From Flavobacteriaceae bacterium (GTDB lineage Bacteria; Bacteroidota; Bacteroidia; Flavobacteriales; Flavobacteriaceae), in NCBI GenBank assembly GCA_947373225.1, contig CANBWX010000005.1, forward strand, positions 1 to 55,798: a DNA stretch of 55,798 bases, given 5' to 3'. Below the pieces are notes generated by a model that was given only the letters and a program-made list of their open reading frames with translations, was not told the origin of the DNA and did no database searches. A program made the translations under genes and the position numbers. Position 1 is the first letter of the stretch. Every line of letters starts with the position of its first letter. Shown here piece after piece: positions 44,586 through 54,362 of the stretch.

Positions 44586-46259
44586 TTACTTATCAGTAAC
44601 ACATCCTGTAGATGCGCTTGAAACTGATCTTGCGTATTTAAGTAAAACTCCTTTTGACGCTTTCAAAGCAGGTTGTACCCAAGCAGCTTTTCTTCTAGCG
44701 AATTCTTCATCAGAAATTTTTAAATTGATGGTGTTTTTTACAGCATCGATTGCTATAACATCTCCGTTTTCTATTAATGCTATTCCACCACCATCATAAG
44801 CTTCTGGTGTAATGTGACCTACCACAAAACCATGTGATCCACCTGAAAAACGACCATCTGTAATCAAAGCTACTTTGTCTCCTAATCCAGCTCCCATAAT
44901 AGCTGATGTAGGCTTTAACATTTCTGGCATTCCAGGCCCACCTTTTGGACCACAATACCTAATGACGACTACATCACCCGGTTTTATCAAGCCTGCTTCT
45001 AATCCTGGGATTACCGTAAATTCACTTTCGAAAACAACGGCAGTTCCTTCAAAATATTCTCCTTCTTTTCCGCTTATTTTCGCAACACAACCTTCTGATG
45101 CTAAATTTCCGTAAAGAATTTGAATATTTCCTGAAGCTTTTAATGCGTTTTGAATTTCATAAACAATCTCTTGCCCTTCATCTAAATCAGGAACCGATTC
45201 TAAATTTTCGGCAACTGTTTTCCCTGTTACGGTTAAACAATCTCCGTGAATGAAACCTTCTTTCAATAAGTATTTCATCACTGCAGGAATGCCTCCAACA
45301 GCGTGTAAATCTTCCATCATGAATTTTCCACTTGGTTTTAAATCGGCTAAAACAGGTGTTTTATCGCTAATAGCTTGAAAATCATCTAATGTAATTTCTA
45401 TATCAACTGAATGCGCCATAGCAATTAAGTGCATAACCGCATTAGTTGAACCTGCCAAAACAGCCACAATTGTAATCGCATTTTCAAAAGCCTTACGAGT
45501 CATGATATCTGACGGCTTAATATCTTTTTCTAATAAAATTCGGATTGCTTTTCCAGCATCTTCACATTCTTGTAGTTTATCTTGGCTCACTGCAGGATTT
45601 GATGAACTGTAAGGTAAACTCATTCCTAATGCTTCAATAGCAGATGCCATTGTATTTGCAGTGTACATTCCTCCACAAGCGCCTGGGCCAGGACAAGAAT
45701 TTTTAATTACACCTTTGAAATCTTCGTCAGAAATTGTTTTTTTAAATTTTTTCCCCAAAGCTTCAAAAGCTGAAACAATATTTAAGTGTTCTCCTTTCCA
45801 TCTTCCTGAGTGAATTGTTCCACCATAAACCATTATTGCTGGACGATTTACTCTTCCCATTGCAATTAAAGCTCCTGGCATATTTTTATCACAACCTGGA
45901 ATTGCAATTAAACCATCGTAAAATTGCGCTCCCATAACGGTTTCGATAGAATCAGCAATTACATCACGAGATACTAATGAAAAACGCATTCCTTCAGTTC
46001 CGTTCGAAATACCGTCGCTAACGCCAATAGTATTGAAAATTAATCCAACTAAATCCGCATCCCAAACTCCTTTTTTAACATCTTTAGCCAAATCATTCAA
46101 GTGCATGTTACAAGTATTTCCTTCGTAACCCATACTCACAATTCCAACTTGCGCTTTGTTCAAATCTTCTTCAGTTAAACCTATTCCGTAAAGCATTGCT
46201 TGTGCTGCAGGTTGAGTTACATCTTGAGTTATGGTCTTGCTGTATTTGTTTAATTCCAT
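44586..46259 (-). CDS. ilvD: Dihydroxy-acid dehydratase
   Basis: 557 residues from the ATG at 46259, which gives the conserved start [13 protein letters not shown] at 46295 would extend into the leuB spacer. Fe-S ligands are in [14 protein letters not shown] and [16 protein letters not shown]. The enzyme removes water from dihydroxy acids to give 2-oxo acids in valine/isoleucine synthesis. Next to ilvB by 59 bases. Confidence 0.96.
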   Translation of the reverse strand: MELNKYSKTITQDVTQPAAQAMLYGIGLTEEDLNKAQVGIVSMGYEGNTCNMHLNDLAKDVKKGVWDADLVGLIFNTIGVSDGISNGTEGMRFSLVSRDVIADSIETVMGAQFYDGLIAIPGCDKNMPGALIAMGRVNRPAIMVYGGTIHSGRWKGEHLNIVSAFEALGKKFKKTISDEDFKGVIKNSCPGPGACGGMYTANTMASAIEALGMSLPYSSSNPAVSQDKLQECEDAGKAIRILLEKDIKPSDIMTRKAFENAITIVAVLAGSTNAVMHLIAMAHSVDIEITLDDFQAISDKTPVLADLKPSGKFMMEDLHAVGGIPAVMKYLLKEGFIHGDCLTVTGKTVAENLESVPDLDEGQEIVYEIQNALKASGNIQILYGNLASEGCVAKISGKEGEYFEGTAVVFESEFTVIPGLEAGLIKPGDVVVIRYCGPKGGPGMPEMLKPTSAIMGAGLGDKVALITDGRFSGGSHGFVVGHITPEAYDGGGIALIENGDVIAIDAVKNTINLKISDEEFARRKAAWVQPALKASKGVLLKYARSVSSASTGCVTDK

Positions 46260-46295
46260 TATATTTCTATTTTGTTTAAGTCTTTTTTGTTTCAA

Positions 46296-47414
46296 TTATA
46301 CTATAGTCGATTGTCCTATATGTACATTATCATTATTAAAATAAAGTAAGTCGTCTTTGCTTAGAATAAAATTCGAAATAAAATCCCCTACTTCATTTGT
46401 ACCGAATTTTGAAAACGAATTCAAATCAGTGGTAACTATTTTATGTTCGAAAGCTTTTTCTACCGCTTCATACACTTTATTCGCTTCATTTATAAGCCCA
46501 AAAAATTCCAAAAGCATTGCTGCCGATAATATGGAAGCAATTGGATTTGCAATGTTTTTTCCTGTGGCTTCAATATACGAACCATGTATCGGCTCGAAAA
46601 GCGCTTTGTTATGTCCTAATGATTCCGATGCTAATAATCCAATAGAACTAGCAATTACACTGGCTTCATCCGAAAGAATATCGCCAAACATATTTTCAGT
46701 TAAAATCACATCGAATTGTCTTGGATTCAAAATAATCTGTTTTGCGGCATTATCTACAAAAAGAAAATTCAAAGCCACATCAGGATAGCTTTCGCCAATT
46801 TTCTGAACTAATCTTCTCCATAAACGGGAGGTTTCAAGAACATTGGCTTTATCGACCATTGTTACTTTTTTTCTGCGTTTTTGAGCCGCTTTAAAAGCCA
46901 AATGAGTAATTCTGCTAATTTGTTCTTCTGAATATTCATAAGAATCAGAAGCTGCTGTTCCTGCCTCATTTAATTTTTTTTCACCAATATAAACACCTCC
47001 AGAAAGCTCTCTATAAATGACAAAATCTACACCTTCAATAACTTCTCTTTTTAATGGTGAAGCATCTAATAATGCTTGGTATGGTTTTATAGGTCTAATA
47101 TTGGCAAAAAGCCCTAATTCATTTCTTAATTTCAATAATCCTTGCTCTGGACGAACTTTCGCATCTGGATTATTATCATATTTTGGATGTCCAATCGCAC
47201 CAAACAAAACCGCATCAGTATTTAAACAAAGATTCAGTGTTTGATTAGGAAGTGGATTTCCGGTTTGATCAATAGCAACGGCACCTACAAGCGCATCTTC
47301 AAATACAAATTCGTGATTGTAAACCTCACCAATTGCATTCAAGGCTTTCTTAGCTTGTAATATTACTTCAGGACCTATTCCGTCTCCCGAAAGTACTGCT
47401 ATTTTTAAGTCCAT
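46296..47414 (-). CDS. leuB: 3-isopropylmalate dehydrogenase
   Basis: 372 residues. IAVLSGDGIGPEVI start, NIRPIKPY, the substrate-binding RELSGGVYIG and DKANVLE, then FGDILSDEASVIASSIGLL all match LeuB. It oxidises and decarboxylates 3-isopropylmalate with NAD in leucine synthesis. The gene lies between leuA and ilvD, with a palindromic element (47429-47531) on the leuA side. Confidence 0.95.
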   Translation of the reverse strand: MDLKIAVLSGDGIGPEVILQAKKALNAIGEVYNHEFVFEDALVGAVAIDQTGNPLPNQTLNLCLNTDAVLFGAIGHPKYDNNPDAKVRPEQGLLKLRNELGLFANIRPIKPYQALLDASPLKREVIEGVDFVIYRELSGGVYIGEKKLNEAGTAASDSYEYSEEQISRITHLAFKAAQKRRKKVTMVDKANVLETSRLWRRLVQKIGESYPDVALNFLFVDNAAKQIILNPRQFDVILTENMFGDILSDEASVIASSIGLLASESLGHNKALFEPIHGSYIEATGKNIANPIASILSAAMLLEFFGLINEANKVYEAVEKAFEHKIVTTDLNSFSKFGTNEVGDFISNFILSKDDLLYFNNDNVHIGQSTIV

Positions 47415-47428
47415 TATTCTTGTTTTTT

Positions 47429-47531
47429 CCTCTCCCCGTCCCTCTCCAAAGGAGAGGGAGTTGTTGGGTGATTAAGTTTGTAATTTATTTCTATGCCTTC
47501 CCCCTCTCCTTTGGAGAGGGCTGGGGTAAGG
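47429..47531. repeat. Dispersed double-hairpin repeat between leuA and leuB
   Basis: CCCTCTCC-AAA-GGAGAGGG (47440-47458) and CCCTCTCC-TTT-GGAGAGGG (47502-47520), each a perfect 8-base-arm hairpin. The flanks (CCTCTCCCCGT and CTGGGGTAAGG) make the two halves inverted copies. This GC-rich element stands out sharply in AT-rich DNA and resembles an intergenic repeat common in Flavobacteria. Confidence 0.82.
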
Positions 47532-47534
47532 ATT

Positions 47535-48710
47535 CTAGTTTCTAATTAAATCGCTTTCAATTTTGCAAGCTTCAATAATTTGATGAATATCATCATCCAT
47601 CACTTCTTTCTTGATGTCGGCAAATTTCAAGAACTCGACATAAACAATATCCAATTGTACTTTTGTCAATTCGTAACCTACTTTTTTAGCTCTGTAAGCC
47701 AATGCAGCTCTACCGCTACGAGCAGTAAGAATTATAGATGATTCAGTGACGCCTACTTCTAAAGGATCAATGATTTCATATGTCGCTCTGTTTTTAATAA
47801 CTCCGTCTTGGTGAATTCCAGAACTGTGTGAAAAAGCATTTGCACCAACAATCGCTTTGTTAGGTTGCACCATCATTCCCATACTTTCCGAAACCAATCG
47901 ACTCATTTCGTTCAATTGTCGGGTGTTGATATTAGTATCTAAATTCAAATCAGGATGTTGTTTGAAAATCATAACTACTTCTTCAAGTGCCGTATTTCCT
48001 GCTCTTTCCCCTATTCCATTTATGGTACATTCTATTTGTCTTGCTCCATTCATGGCACCAGCAATCGAATTGGCTGTAGCCATTCCTAAATCATTATGAC
48101 AATGACAAGAAATAATCACGTTTTCGATTCCTTTTACGTTTTCTTTTAGATATTTTATTTTTTCACCATATTCACTTGGCAAACAATATCCTGTTGTATC
48201 TGGAATATTAAGCACCGTAGCACCTGATTTTATTACTTCTTCGCAAACTCTTGCCAAAAATTCATTGTCAGTTCTACCGGCATCTTCGGCATAAAATTCT
48301 ACATCTTCAACATACGATTTGGCATAAGAAACAGCGTATTTTGCTCTTGCAATAATGTCTTCTCTTGTGGTGTTCAGTTTGTGAATTATATGTGAATTTG
48401 AAGTCCCAATTCCTGTATGAATACGAGGTTTTTTGGCATATTTCAAAGCGGCAGCAGCTACATCAATGTCATTCTTTATTGCTCTTGTAAGTCCGCAAAC
48501 TGTAGCGTTTTTTACAATCTTAGCTATTTCCGAAACAGATAAAAAATCACCTGGACTCGAAACGGGAAAACCAGCTTCGATAATATCAACTCCCATTTCG
48601 TCAAGTCGAGCTGCGATAACGAGTTTTTGGTTGGTATCTAATTTACATCCTGGGACCTGTTCTCCGTCTCTTAAAGTGGTATCAAAAATTTGGACTTTCT
48701 CTCTATTCAT
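47535..48710 (-). CDS. leuA: 2-isopropylmalate synthase, short form
   Basis: 391 residues. [16 protein letters not shown] (start), [27 protein letters not shown] (metal His) and NGIGERAGN identify the catalytic TIM barrel. The regulatory LeuA dimer domain found in 500-residue enzymes is absent, so feedback inhibition by leucine through that domain is not expected. First gene of the branched-chain operon; promoter at 48745-48773. leuC and leuD are not in the window. Confidence 0.93.
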   Translation of the reverse strand: MNREKVQIFDTTLRDGEQVPGCKLDTNQKLVIAARLDEMGVDIIEAGFPVSSPGDFLSVSEIAKIVKNATVCGLTRAIKNDIDVAAAALKYAKKPRIHTGIGTSNSHIIHKLNTTREDIIARAKYAVSYAKSYVEDVEFYAEDAGRTDNEFLARVCEEVIKSGATVLNIPDTTGYCLPSEYGEKIKYLKENVKGIENVIISCHCHNDLGMATANSIAGAMNGARQIECTINGIGERAGNTALEEVVMIFKQHPDLNLDTNINTRQLNEMSRLVSESMGMMVQPNKAIVGANAFSHSSGIHQDGVIKNRATYEIIDPLEVGVTESSIILTARSGRAALAYRAKKVGYELTKVQLDIVYVEFLKFADIKKEVMDDDIHQIIEACKIESDLIRN

Positions 48711-48744
48711 TTTAAAATATTTAATGTAATTTCACATCTTTAAA

Positions 48745-48773
48745 CAAAAATAGATTTCATTACTCGAATACAA
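48745..48773 (-). promoter_or_regulatory. Bacteroidota promoter of the leu/ilv operon
   Basis: Minus strand TTG (48773-48771), 18 bases, TATTTTTG (48752-48745), matching the consensus. Transcription would start near 48738, leaving a leader of about 28 bases before leuA, too short for a classical attenuator. Confidence 0.65.
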
Positions 48774-48863
48774 AATCCGTTTTTATTAATAATACTATTT
48801 ATAAGGTATATAAAACCTATTTAAGTAATTATAAATCAACAAATTACATTACTATAATTTACA

Positions 48864-50408
48864 ATGGCTAACCATCAAAAAGATTCTTTATTTGTATTAA
48901 TTAAATCACTTTCGAAGTCTGAAAAAAGGCAATTCAAGATTTTTGCTAGTCGATTGGAAACGAGTTCAAATACAAAATTTATCGAATTATTCAACATTTT
49001 AGACAAATCAGAAGCCTATGATGAGAAACTTATTTTGAAAAGTGGCATCATAAAAAAAGTACAATTATCGAATCTTAAATCCTATTTATACAAGCAAATT
49101 TTAGTAAGTATTCGGTTGAATATTCCTAGCCAAAACATTCGCTATCAATTACGCGAACAAATTGATTTTGCGGCCATTTTATATAATAAAGGTTTGTATC
49201 GACAAAGTTTAAAAATCTTGGATAAAACCAAACTACAAGCCTTGGAAAATGATGAAAAATACATGGCCTATGAAATTGTCGAATTCGAAAAACTGATAGA
49301 ATCACAATACATCACCAGAAGTATTCAAGGTCGCGCCGATGAATTAGTGATTCAAGCCAAAGAACTGAATTATAAAAACACAATTTCAAGCAAATTGTCA
49401 AATCTTTCCTTGCAATTGTACGGAATTATGCTGAAAACAGGTTACGTAAAAAGCGATGCTGAATACAAGCATATTGATGATTATTTCAACAAACATATTT
49501 CGAAATTCGACGAAAATAAATTCGGTTTTCGGGAAAAATATTGGTATTATAATGCTTATTTATGGCGAAGTTTTTTAGTTCAGGATTTTCTATCTTGTTA
49601 TAAATATGCTCATAAATGGGTAACTCTTTTCTATGATAACAAAAACATGATTTACTTAAATCCGGTGTTTTTCTTAAAAGGGAATCATTATTTATTGGAG
49701 TCGCTGTTTATGTTGAAATACATGTCTAATTTCAAAAAATATTTGGAATTATTAGAAGAAACAATCAACGATCCACAATTTCCGGTAAATGATAATATTT
49801 CATCGTTATCGTTCTTGTATTTGTACAACAACAAACTCAATTATCATATTCTCGAAGGCACTTTTGACGAAAGTGAATACTTGATTCCAGTGGTTTTAGA
49901 CAAAATGAAATTGCATAGCGAGCATCTAGATGAGCATCACGAAATGTTGTTTTATTATAAAATTGCCTGTATTTATTTTGGTACCGAAAAATATACTGAA
50001 TGTATCTTTTACTTAGACAAAATCATCAATAACAAAAATCTATATGTTCGGGAAGATTTAGCCTGTTTTGCTCGCATTTTGTGCTTAATTGCACATTATG
50101 AATCGGGTAAAGATTTCAACATGGAAAATCAGCTAAAAAGCACGTATAAGTTCCTCATAAAAATGAATGATTTGCATGAAGTACAAAAGGAAATGATTCG
50201 TTTCTTGAAAAAACTGAGTACCATTTATCCAACCGATATCAAGAAGGAATTCATTAAAATTAAGGAACGCTTTATCGAATTAGAAAAGAACACCTACGAG
50301 AAAAGGGCTTTTCTTTATCTTGACATCATTTCTTGGCTTGAAAGCAAAATCGAAAACCGAAAAATCAGCGATATCATCAAAGAAAAAGCAAAGTTGAATA
50401 ATAGGTAA
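48864..50408 (+). CDS. Conserved 514-residue helical protein of unknown function
   Basis: No family recognised. It starts with DSLFVLIKSLSKSEKRQFKIF, and the remaining sequence is a series of amphipathic helices with aromatic and lysine-rich pairs (YNKGLYRQSLKILDKTKL, GTEKYTECIFYLDKIIN), which look like TPR-type repeats. No signal peptide, no membrane segment. It is divergent from leuA and shares a 153-base intergenic region with it. A regulator or scaffold role is possible but not shown. No plus-strand TAnnTTTG is visible before it. Confidence 0.8.
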   Translation: MANHQKDSLFVLIKSLSKSEKRQFKIFASRLETSSNTKFIELFNILDKSEAYDEKLILKSGIIKKVQLSNLKSYLYKQILVSIRLNIPSQNIRYQLREQIDFAAILYNKGLYRQSLKILDKTKLQALENDEKYMAYEIVEFEKLIESQYITRSIQGRADELVIQAKELNYKNTISSKLSNLSLQLYGIMLKTGYVKSDAEYKHIDDYFNKHISKFDENKFGFREKYWYYNAYLWRSFLVQDFLSCYKYAHKWVTLFYDNKNMIYLNPVFFLKGNHYLLESLFMLKYMSNFKKYLELLEETINDPQFPVNDNISSLSFLYLYNNKLNYHILEGTFDESEYLIPVVLDKMKLHSEHLDEHHEMLFYYKIACIYFGTEKYTECIFYLDKIINNKNLYVREDLACFARILCLIAHYESGKDFNMENQLKSTYKFLIKMNDLHEVQKEMIRFLKKLSTIYPTDIKKEFIKIKERFIELEKNTYEKRAFLYLDIISWLESKIENRKISDIIKEKAKLNNR

Positions 50409-50437
50409 CTTGGATTATCCTTGAATAAAATTTTGTT

Positions 50438-50543
50438 TTTTGTTATTTCGACGAAGAAGAAATTACATCAGTTGCTCTCGCTATGTGATTTGCTTTGCCT
50501 GTTCGAGCATTGCTCTTGGGTCTCCTTCGTCGAAATGACAAAA
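50438..50543. repeat. Dispersed palindromic repeat, copy 2, with inner insertion
   Basis: Arms TTTTGTTATTTCGACGAAG (from 50438) and its partner CTTCGTCGAAATGACAAAA (to 50543) belong to the same family as 37038-37113. Compared with copy 1, thirty bases (50491-50520) are inserted before the right arm; they contain the small palindrome GAGCATTGCTC. Confidence 0.82.
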
Positions 50544-50567
50544 TTATACACTTAGGGTTTATAATGG

Positions 50568-51032
50568 TTACTTATCAGTGCAATCAACATTTGTAAATTT
50601 ATATTTCACACGTTCAAAATCTATAGGCTCGCCTTTAACAAAATAAGAGGCTCCCATAGTAGTTTGAATTTTTCCACTACCTAAAATGAGTTCGTTTCCA
50701 CGTTTTAGAAATGCCATCGGATTTTTGAATGTCATTTTATCATTCGCTCCCTGAATAAACGTGTAGGCAACAAATAAAGTATCTCCACGGAATTCGCCAG
50801 CAACTTTGCCCTCCTTTTTCGGCATATTATCAATTTTCATAACCATATCTCCGGATATTTTTCCACTTTTCAAAGTATTGACTTTTAAACTAATAGTGTC
50901 ATTTTCGTAGATTGCTTTGTAGCATTGTGAGCTCACTGGCTTTTCTTCAGGTATATTTTGTTTCTGAGTTCTATTACAACTTCCGAGTATTGCAAAAGTA
51001 AAAAGAAAACATACTATTTTAAGATTTTTCAT
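50568..51032 (-). CDS. Predicted lipoprotein
   Basis: 154 residues from the ATG at 51032 (a second ATG at 51041 adds three residues). Hydrophobic leader with lipobox ILGSC, then a mainly beta mature part (KSGKISGDMVMKIDNMPKKEGKVAGEFRGDTLFVAYTF). Probably anchored in a membrane facing the periplasm; family not recognised. It is between the unknown 514-residue gene and the fused E1 gene and may be monocistronic. Confidence 0.78.
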   Translation of the reverse strand: MKNLKIVCFLFTFAILGSCNRTQKQNIPEEKPVSSQCYKAIYENDTISLKVNTLKSGKISGDMVMKIDNMPKKEGKVAGEFRGDTLFVAYTFIQGANDKMTFKNPMAFLKRGNELILGSGKIQTTMGASYFVKGEPIDFERVKYKFTNVDCTDK

Positions 51033-51115
51033 GATTGTCAATTTAGTTAATAACTATTGCTAATTTACGCATAAATCAGGATTATTTTGCAGAATTTAAG
51101 AAATTTAAAAAAAAA

Positions 51116-53092
51116 TCAATAGTTAATTAACTCCAATAACTCTTTTTCAAACCTTCCTTTCGGTAAATATTGATCTTCCAATGCTTTTGTAAAAGGAATT
51201 GGCGTGTCCAAACTCGTAACGCGTTTTACTGGAGCATCAAGATATTCGAAACAATTCTCCATGATTAATGCCGAAATATCGCTGGCAATTCCTCCAAATA
51301 AAGAATCTTCCTGATAAATGATAACTCTTCCTGTTTTTTTAGCCGATGCAAAAATAGCTACAGTATCCAAAGGTTGCAACGTTCTTAAATCTAACAAATC
51401 AGCGACTATTTTTGGGTTTTTATCCAAAGTTTCCAAAGCCCAATGCACGGCTGCGCCAAAAGCAATAATCGTTACTTGATTTCCTTCTTTCAACAAAGCC
51501 GCTTTTCCCAGCGGAATAGTATAATAATCTGTTGGCACTTCTTGATAAATACTTCGGTACAATTGTTTGTGTTCGAAGAACAAAACAGGATTTGGGTCAT
51601 TGATAGATTCGTTCAACAAACCTTTGGCATCATACGGAAATGCTGGATAAACTACTTTTAAACCTGGTGTTTTGGTAAACCAAGCTTCATTAGTTTGCGA
51701 ATGAAAAGGTCCCGCTTGCGAACCACCACCGCAAGGCATTCGAACCACAACATCGGCATTTTCTTGCCAGCGATAATGCGATTTTGCTAATAAATTGACG
51801 ATTGGATTAAATCCTGTCGAAACAAAATCGGCAAACTGCATTTCGACAATTCCCTTATATCCGTTGATGGATAAACCCATGGCTGCCGAAACTACAGCGC
51901 TTTCGCAAATAGGCGTATTAATAACTCTTTCTTTGCCAAATTGCTTTACAAATCCTTCCGTAATTTTGAAAGCTCCACCATATTCTGCGATGTCTTGCCC
52001 CATAATTACCAAGTTTTTATAACGCTCCATCGATTGTCTCAAACTGCTGGAAATAGCATCTATAAATCGAATTTTTTCTTTTTTATCTGAATACTTAACT
52101 TCTTGATATTTAAACGATTTATAAACATCATCTAATTCTTCTTTGTAAGTTGCTGTAATCTCCGGTTCGGCATTGGCAAGAGCCCAACTTTCGTCGATTT
52201 CCTTTTTGATTTCACTTCGTAAAACCGAATCAAATTCTTCGGTAAGGATTCCGTTTTCGCTTAAATATTTCCTGTAATTATCAACGGGATCTTTTATTGC
52301 CCACAAATCCATCAAGGCTGAAGGAACATATTTGGTGCCACTCGCCTCTTCATGTCCACGCATTCTAAAGGTCTTAAATTCCAATAAAACAGGACGTGGT
52401 TTTTCGACCATTGAAGCCTTTAATTCCGATAATTTAGTAAAGACTTCTAGAATATTATTGCCATCGATAATATGACTTTCCATTCCGTAACCTATTCCCT
52501 TATCGGCTATATTTTCGCATCTAAATTGTTCGTTTGTGGGTGTCGAAAGTCCATAACCATTATTTTCGACAATGAACATTACGGGCAATTCCCAAACCGA
52601 AGCAATATTTAAAGCCTCGTGAAAATCGCCTTCGCTTGTTGCTCCTTCACCAGTAAAAACGGCGGTAATTTTTCCGTTTTTCTTCAATTTGTTTGCCAAT
52701 GCAATTCCGTCAGCAACGCCTAATTGCGGTCCCAAATGCGAAATCATTCCTATAATTTTGTATTGTTGGGTGCCAAAGTGAAAACTGCGATCTCGGCCTT
52801 TGGTAAACCCATTGGCTTTGCCTTGCCATTGCGAAAAAAGACGATATAACGGAATATTTCTACCGGTAAAAACACCTAAGTTTCGATGCATTGGCAAAAT
52901 GTATTCATCTTTATCTAAAACTGCCGTAACTCCCACAGAAATAGCTTCTTGACCAATTCCAGAAAACCATTTCGATACTTTTCCTTGTCGGATTAGTATC
53001 AACATTTTTTCTTCAATTAGCCTTGGTTTAACCAATCTTTTATATAAATCCAATAATTGATCGTCGGTAAGATTTTTTCTGTCGAAATTCAT
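51116..53092 (-). CDS. Fused alpha/beta 2-oxoacid dehydrogenase E1 (branched-chain type)
   Basis: 658 residues: E1-alpha about 1-330, with the TPP motif GEGATSEGDFHEALNIAS and ENNGYGLS, then E1-beta about 335-658 beginning RFIDAISSSLRQSM and continuing CESAVVSAAMGLSINGYKG. In most bacteria these are two proteins; in Bacteroidota the fused form is common. It decarboxylates branched-chain or related 2-oxo acids and passes the acyl group to a lipoyl E2, giving primers for branched fatty acids. E2 and E3 genes are elsewhere. Own promoter at 53116-53148. Confidence 0.92.
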   Translation of the reverse strand: MNFDRKNLTDDQLLDLYKRLVKPRLIEEKMLILIRQGKVSKWFSGIGQEAISVGVTAVLDKDEYILPMHRNLGVFTGRNIPLYRLFSQWQGKANGFTKGRDRSFHFGTQQYKIIGMISHLGPQLGVADGIALANKLKKNGKITAVFTGEGATSEGDFHEALNIASVWELPVMFIVENNGYGLSTPTNEQFRCENIADKGIGYGMESHIIDGNNILEVFTKLSELKASMVEKPRPVLLEFKTFRMRGHEEASGTKYVPSALMDLWAIKDPVDNYRKYLSENGILTEEFDSVLRSEIKKEIDESWALANAEPEITATYKEELDDVYKSFKYQEVKYSDKKEKIRFIDAISSSLRQSMERYKNLVIMGQDIAEYGGAFKITEGFVKQFGKERVINTPICESAVVSAAMGLSINGYKGIVEMQFADFVSTGFNPIVNLLAKSHYRWQENADVVVRMPCGGGSQAGPFHSQTNEAWFTKTPGLKVVYPAFPYDAKGLLNESINDPNPVLFFEHKQLYRSIYQEVPTDYYTIPLGKAALLKEGNQVTIIAFGAAVHWALETLDKNPKIVADLLDLRTLQPLDTVAIFASAKKTGRVIIYQEDSLFGGIASDISALIMENCFEYLDAPVKRVTSLDTPIPFTKALEDQYLPKGRFEKELLELINY

Positions 53093-53115
53093 TGAATTGT
53101 TTTTTTATTACACCT

Positions 53116-53148
53116 CAAAAGTATAAAAAAATAACAGTTTCGATTCAA
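53116..53148 (-). promoter_or_regulatory. Bacteroidota promoter of the E1 gene
   Basis: Minus strand TTG (53148-53146), 22 bases, TACTTTTG (53123-53116); the E1 start codon is about 24 bases downstream of the -7 element. Confidence 0.6.
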
Positions 53149-53207
53149 ATTGTTATATTTTTTTATTTTGTTTCTGACTTTTAAAATTCTGAATTAAAAT
53201 TAATCTT

Positions 53208-53215
53208 TATATTTG
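53208..53215 (+). promoter_or_regulatory. Possible -7 element of the 2OG-oxygenase gene
   Basis: TATATTTG matches TAnnTTTG and is 46 bases before the ATG. No TTG lies at the proper distance upstream, so support is partial. Confidence 0.35.
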
Positions 53216-53261
53216 TTGGTTCGAGGATTAAAATCCTTTTAAGTTAAAATTAAATTATACT

Positions 53262-54212
53262 ATGCAAAACATTCCTAGTGTTGACTTGCGTGATTTCCTT
53301 TCGGATGACCCGAAACGTAAACAAAAATTTGTAAATGAAATCGGTAATGCTTTTGAAGAAATTGGATTCGTAGCCTTAAAAGGGCATTTTTTAGACGAAC
53401 AATTAGTCGAAGAATTGTACGGCGAAATAAGAAACTTTTTCGCTCTGCCATTAGACACAAAACACAACTATGAAATTCCTGGAATTGGAGGCCAAAGAGG
53501 TTATGTTTCTTTTGGAAAAGAACACGCCAAAGGACGAAAAGAAGGCGATTTGAAGGAGTTTTGGCACTTTGGTCAATATGTAGAAAAAGACTCGAAACAC
53601 GCTCTAGAATATCCAGATAATGTAGAAGTAAAAGAATTGCCTCGTTTTAATATCATTGGAAAAGAAGCCTATCAAATGCTCGAAAAAACAGGCATTTATG
53701 TATTGAGAGCTTTGGCTTTGCACTTAGGTTTAAACGAGTTTTATTTTGATGAATATGCCAAAGAAGGGAACTCGATTTTGAGACCTATTCATTATCCGCC
53801 AATTACTTCTGAACCTGAAAATGCAATTCGTGCTGCGGCTCACGGCGATATCAACTTGATTACGCTTTTGATGGGTGCTCAAGGACGCGGTTTGCAAGTG
53901 CAAAATCATGACGGCGTTTGGATTGACGCCATTGCTCAACCTGACGAATTAGTGATCAATGTGGGCGATATGTTGTCACGACACACGAATAATAAATTAA
54001 AATCGACCATTCATCAAGTGGTAAATCCACCAAGGGAATTGTGGGGAACTTCACGTTATTCCATTCCGTTTTTTATGCATCCTGTGAGTGATATGAAACT
54101 AGATTGTTTGGAAAATTGCATCGATGCTGAAAATCCAAAGCAATTCGAGAATATTACTGCCGGCGACTATTTGCATGAAAGATTGGTAGATTTGGGATTA
54201 ATTAAAAAATAA
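53262..54212 (+). CDS. 2-oxoglutarate/Fe(II)-dependent oxygenase, isopenicillin-N-synthase-like
   Basis: 316 residues. The N-terminal region FLDEQLVEELYGEIRNFFAL is the DIOX_N domain; the C-terminal 2OG-FeII core has His194 and Asp196 in HGDINLITLL, His251 in STIHQVVNPP and the Arg/Ser pair in TSRYSIPFF. It should use iron and 2-oxoglutarate to oxidise a small molecule. Members include amino acid hydroxylases and antibiotic enzymes; here the substrate is unknown. Divergent from the E1 gene. Confidence 0.9.
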   Translation: MQNIPSVDLRDFLSDDPKRKQKFVNEIGNAFEEIGFVALKGHFLDEQLVEELYGEIRNFFALPLDTKHNYEIPGIGGQRGYVSFGKEHAKGRKEGDLKEFWHFGQYVEKDSKHALEYPDNVEVKELPRFNIIGKEAYQMLEKTGIYVLRALALHLGLNEFYFDEYAKEGNSILRPIHYPPITSEPENAIRAAAHGDINLITLLMGAQGRGLQVQNHDGVWIDAIAQPDELVINVGDMLSRHTNNKLKSTIHQVVNPPRELWGTSRYSIPFFMHPVSDMKLDCLENCIDAENPKQFENITAGDYLHERLVDLGLIKK

Positions 54213-54220
54213 AAATAGAA

Positions 54221-54346
54221 CGCGGATAAAACGGATTTACTTCGTAAAAGCGCGGATAAAAACGGATTTTTTAAATTAAGTTTAAACAATAAATAGAAAT
54301 CCGTTTTTATCAGCGTTTTCGCTTTGGCGAATCCGTTTCATCAGCG
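54221..54346. repeat. Nested palindromic repeat between oxygenase and SUI1 genes
   Basis: Outer arms 54221-54238 and 54330-54346, inner arms 54251-54269 and 54297-54315; all four are variants of CGCGGATAAAAACGGATTT and its reverse complement. The four arms stack to a long hairpin with an internal loop. It fills almost the entire spacer. Resembles the many CGCGGATAAAA elements in Flavobacterium genomes. Confidence 0.85.
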
Positions 54347-54362
54347 TACAAATATTAACAAC

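Noticed and set aside
46357..46788. 143-codon plus-strand frame inside leuB
   Set aside because: Antisense shadow of leuB.
53217..53236. tRNA T-arm-like GGTTCGAGG sequence
   Set aside because: No acceptor, D or anticodon arm can be folded around it and no CCA end fits.
54221..54346. CRISPR-like array
   Set aside because: The four units are in A-B-B'-A' inverted order, not direct repeats with unique spacers, and no cas genes are near.
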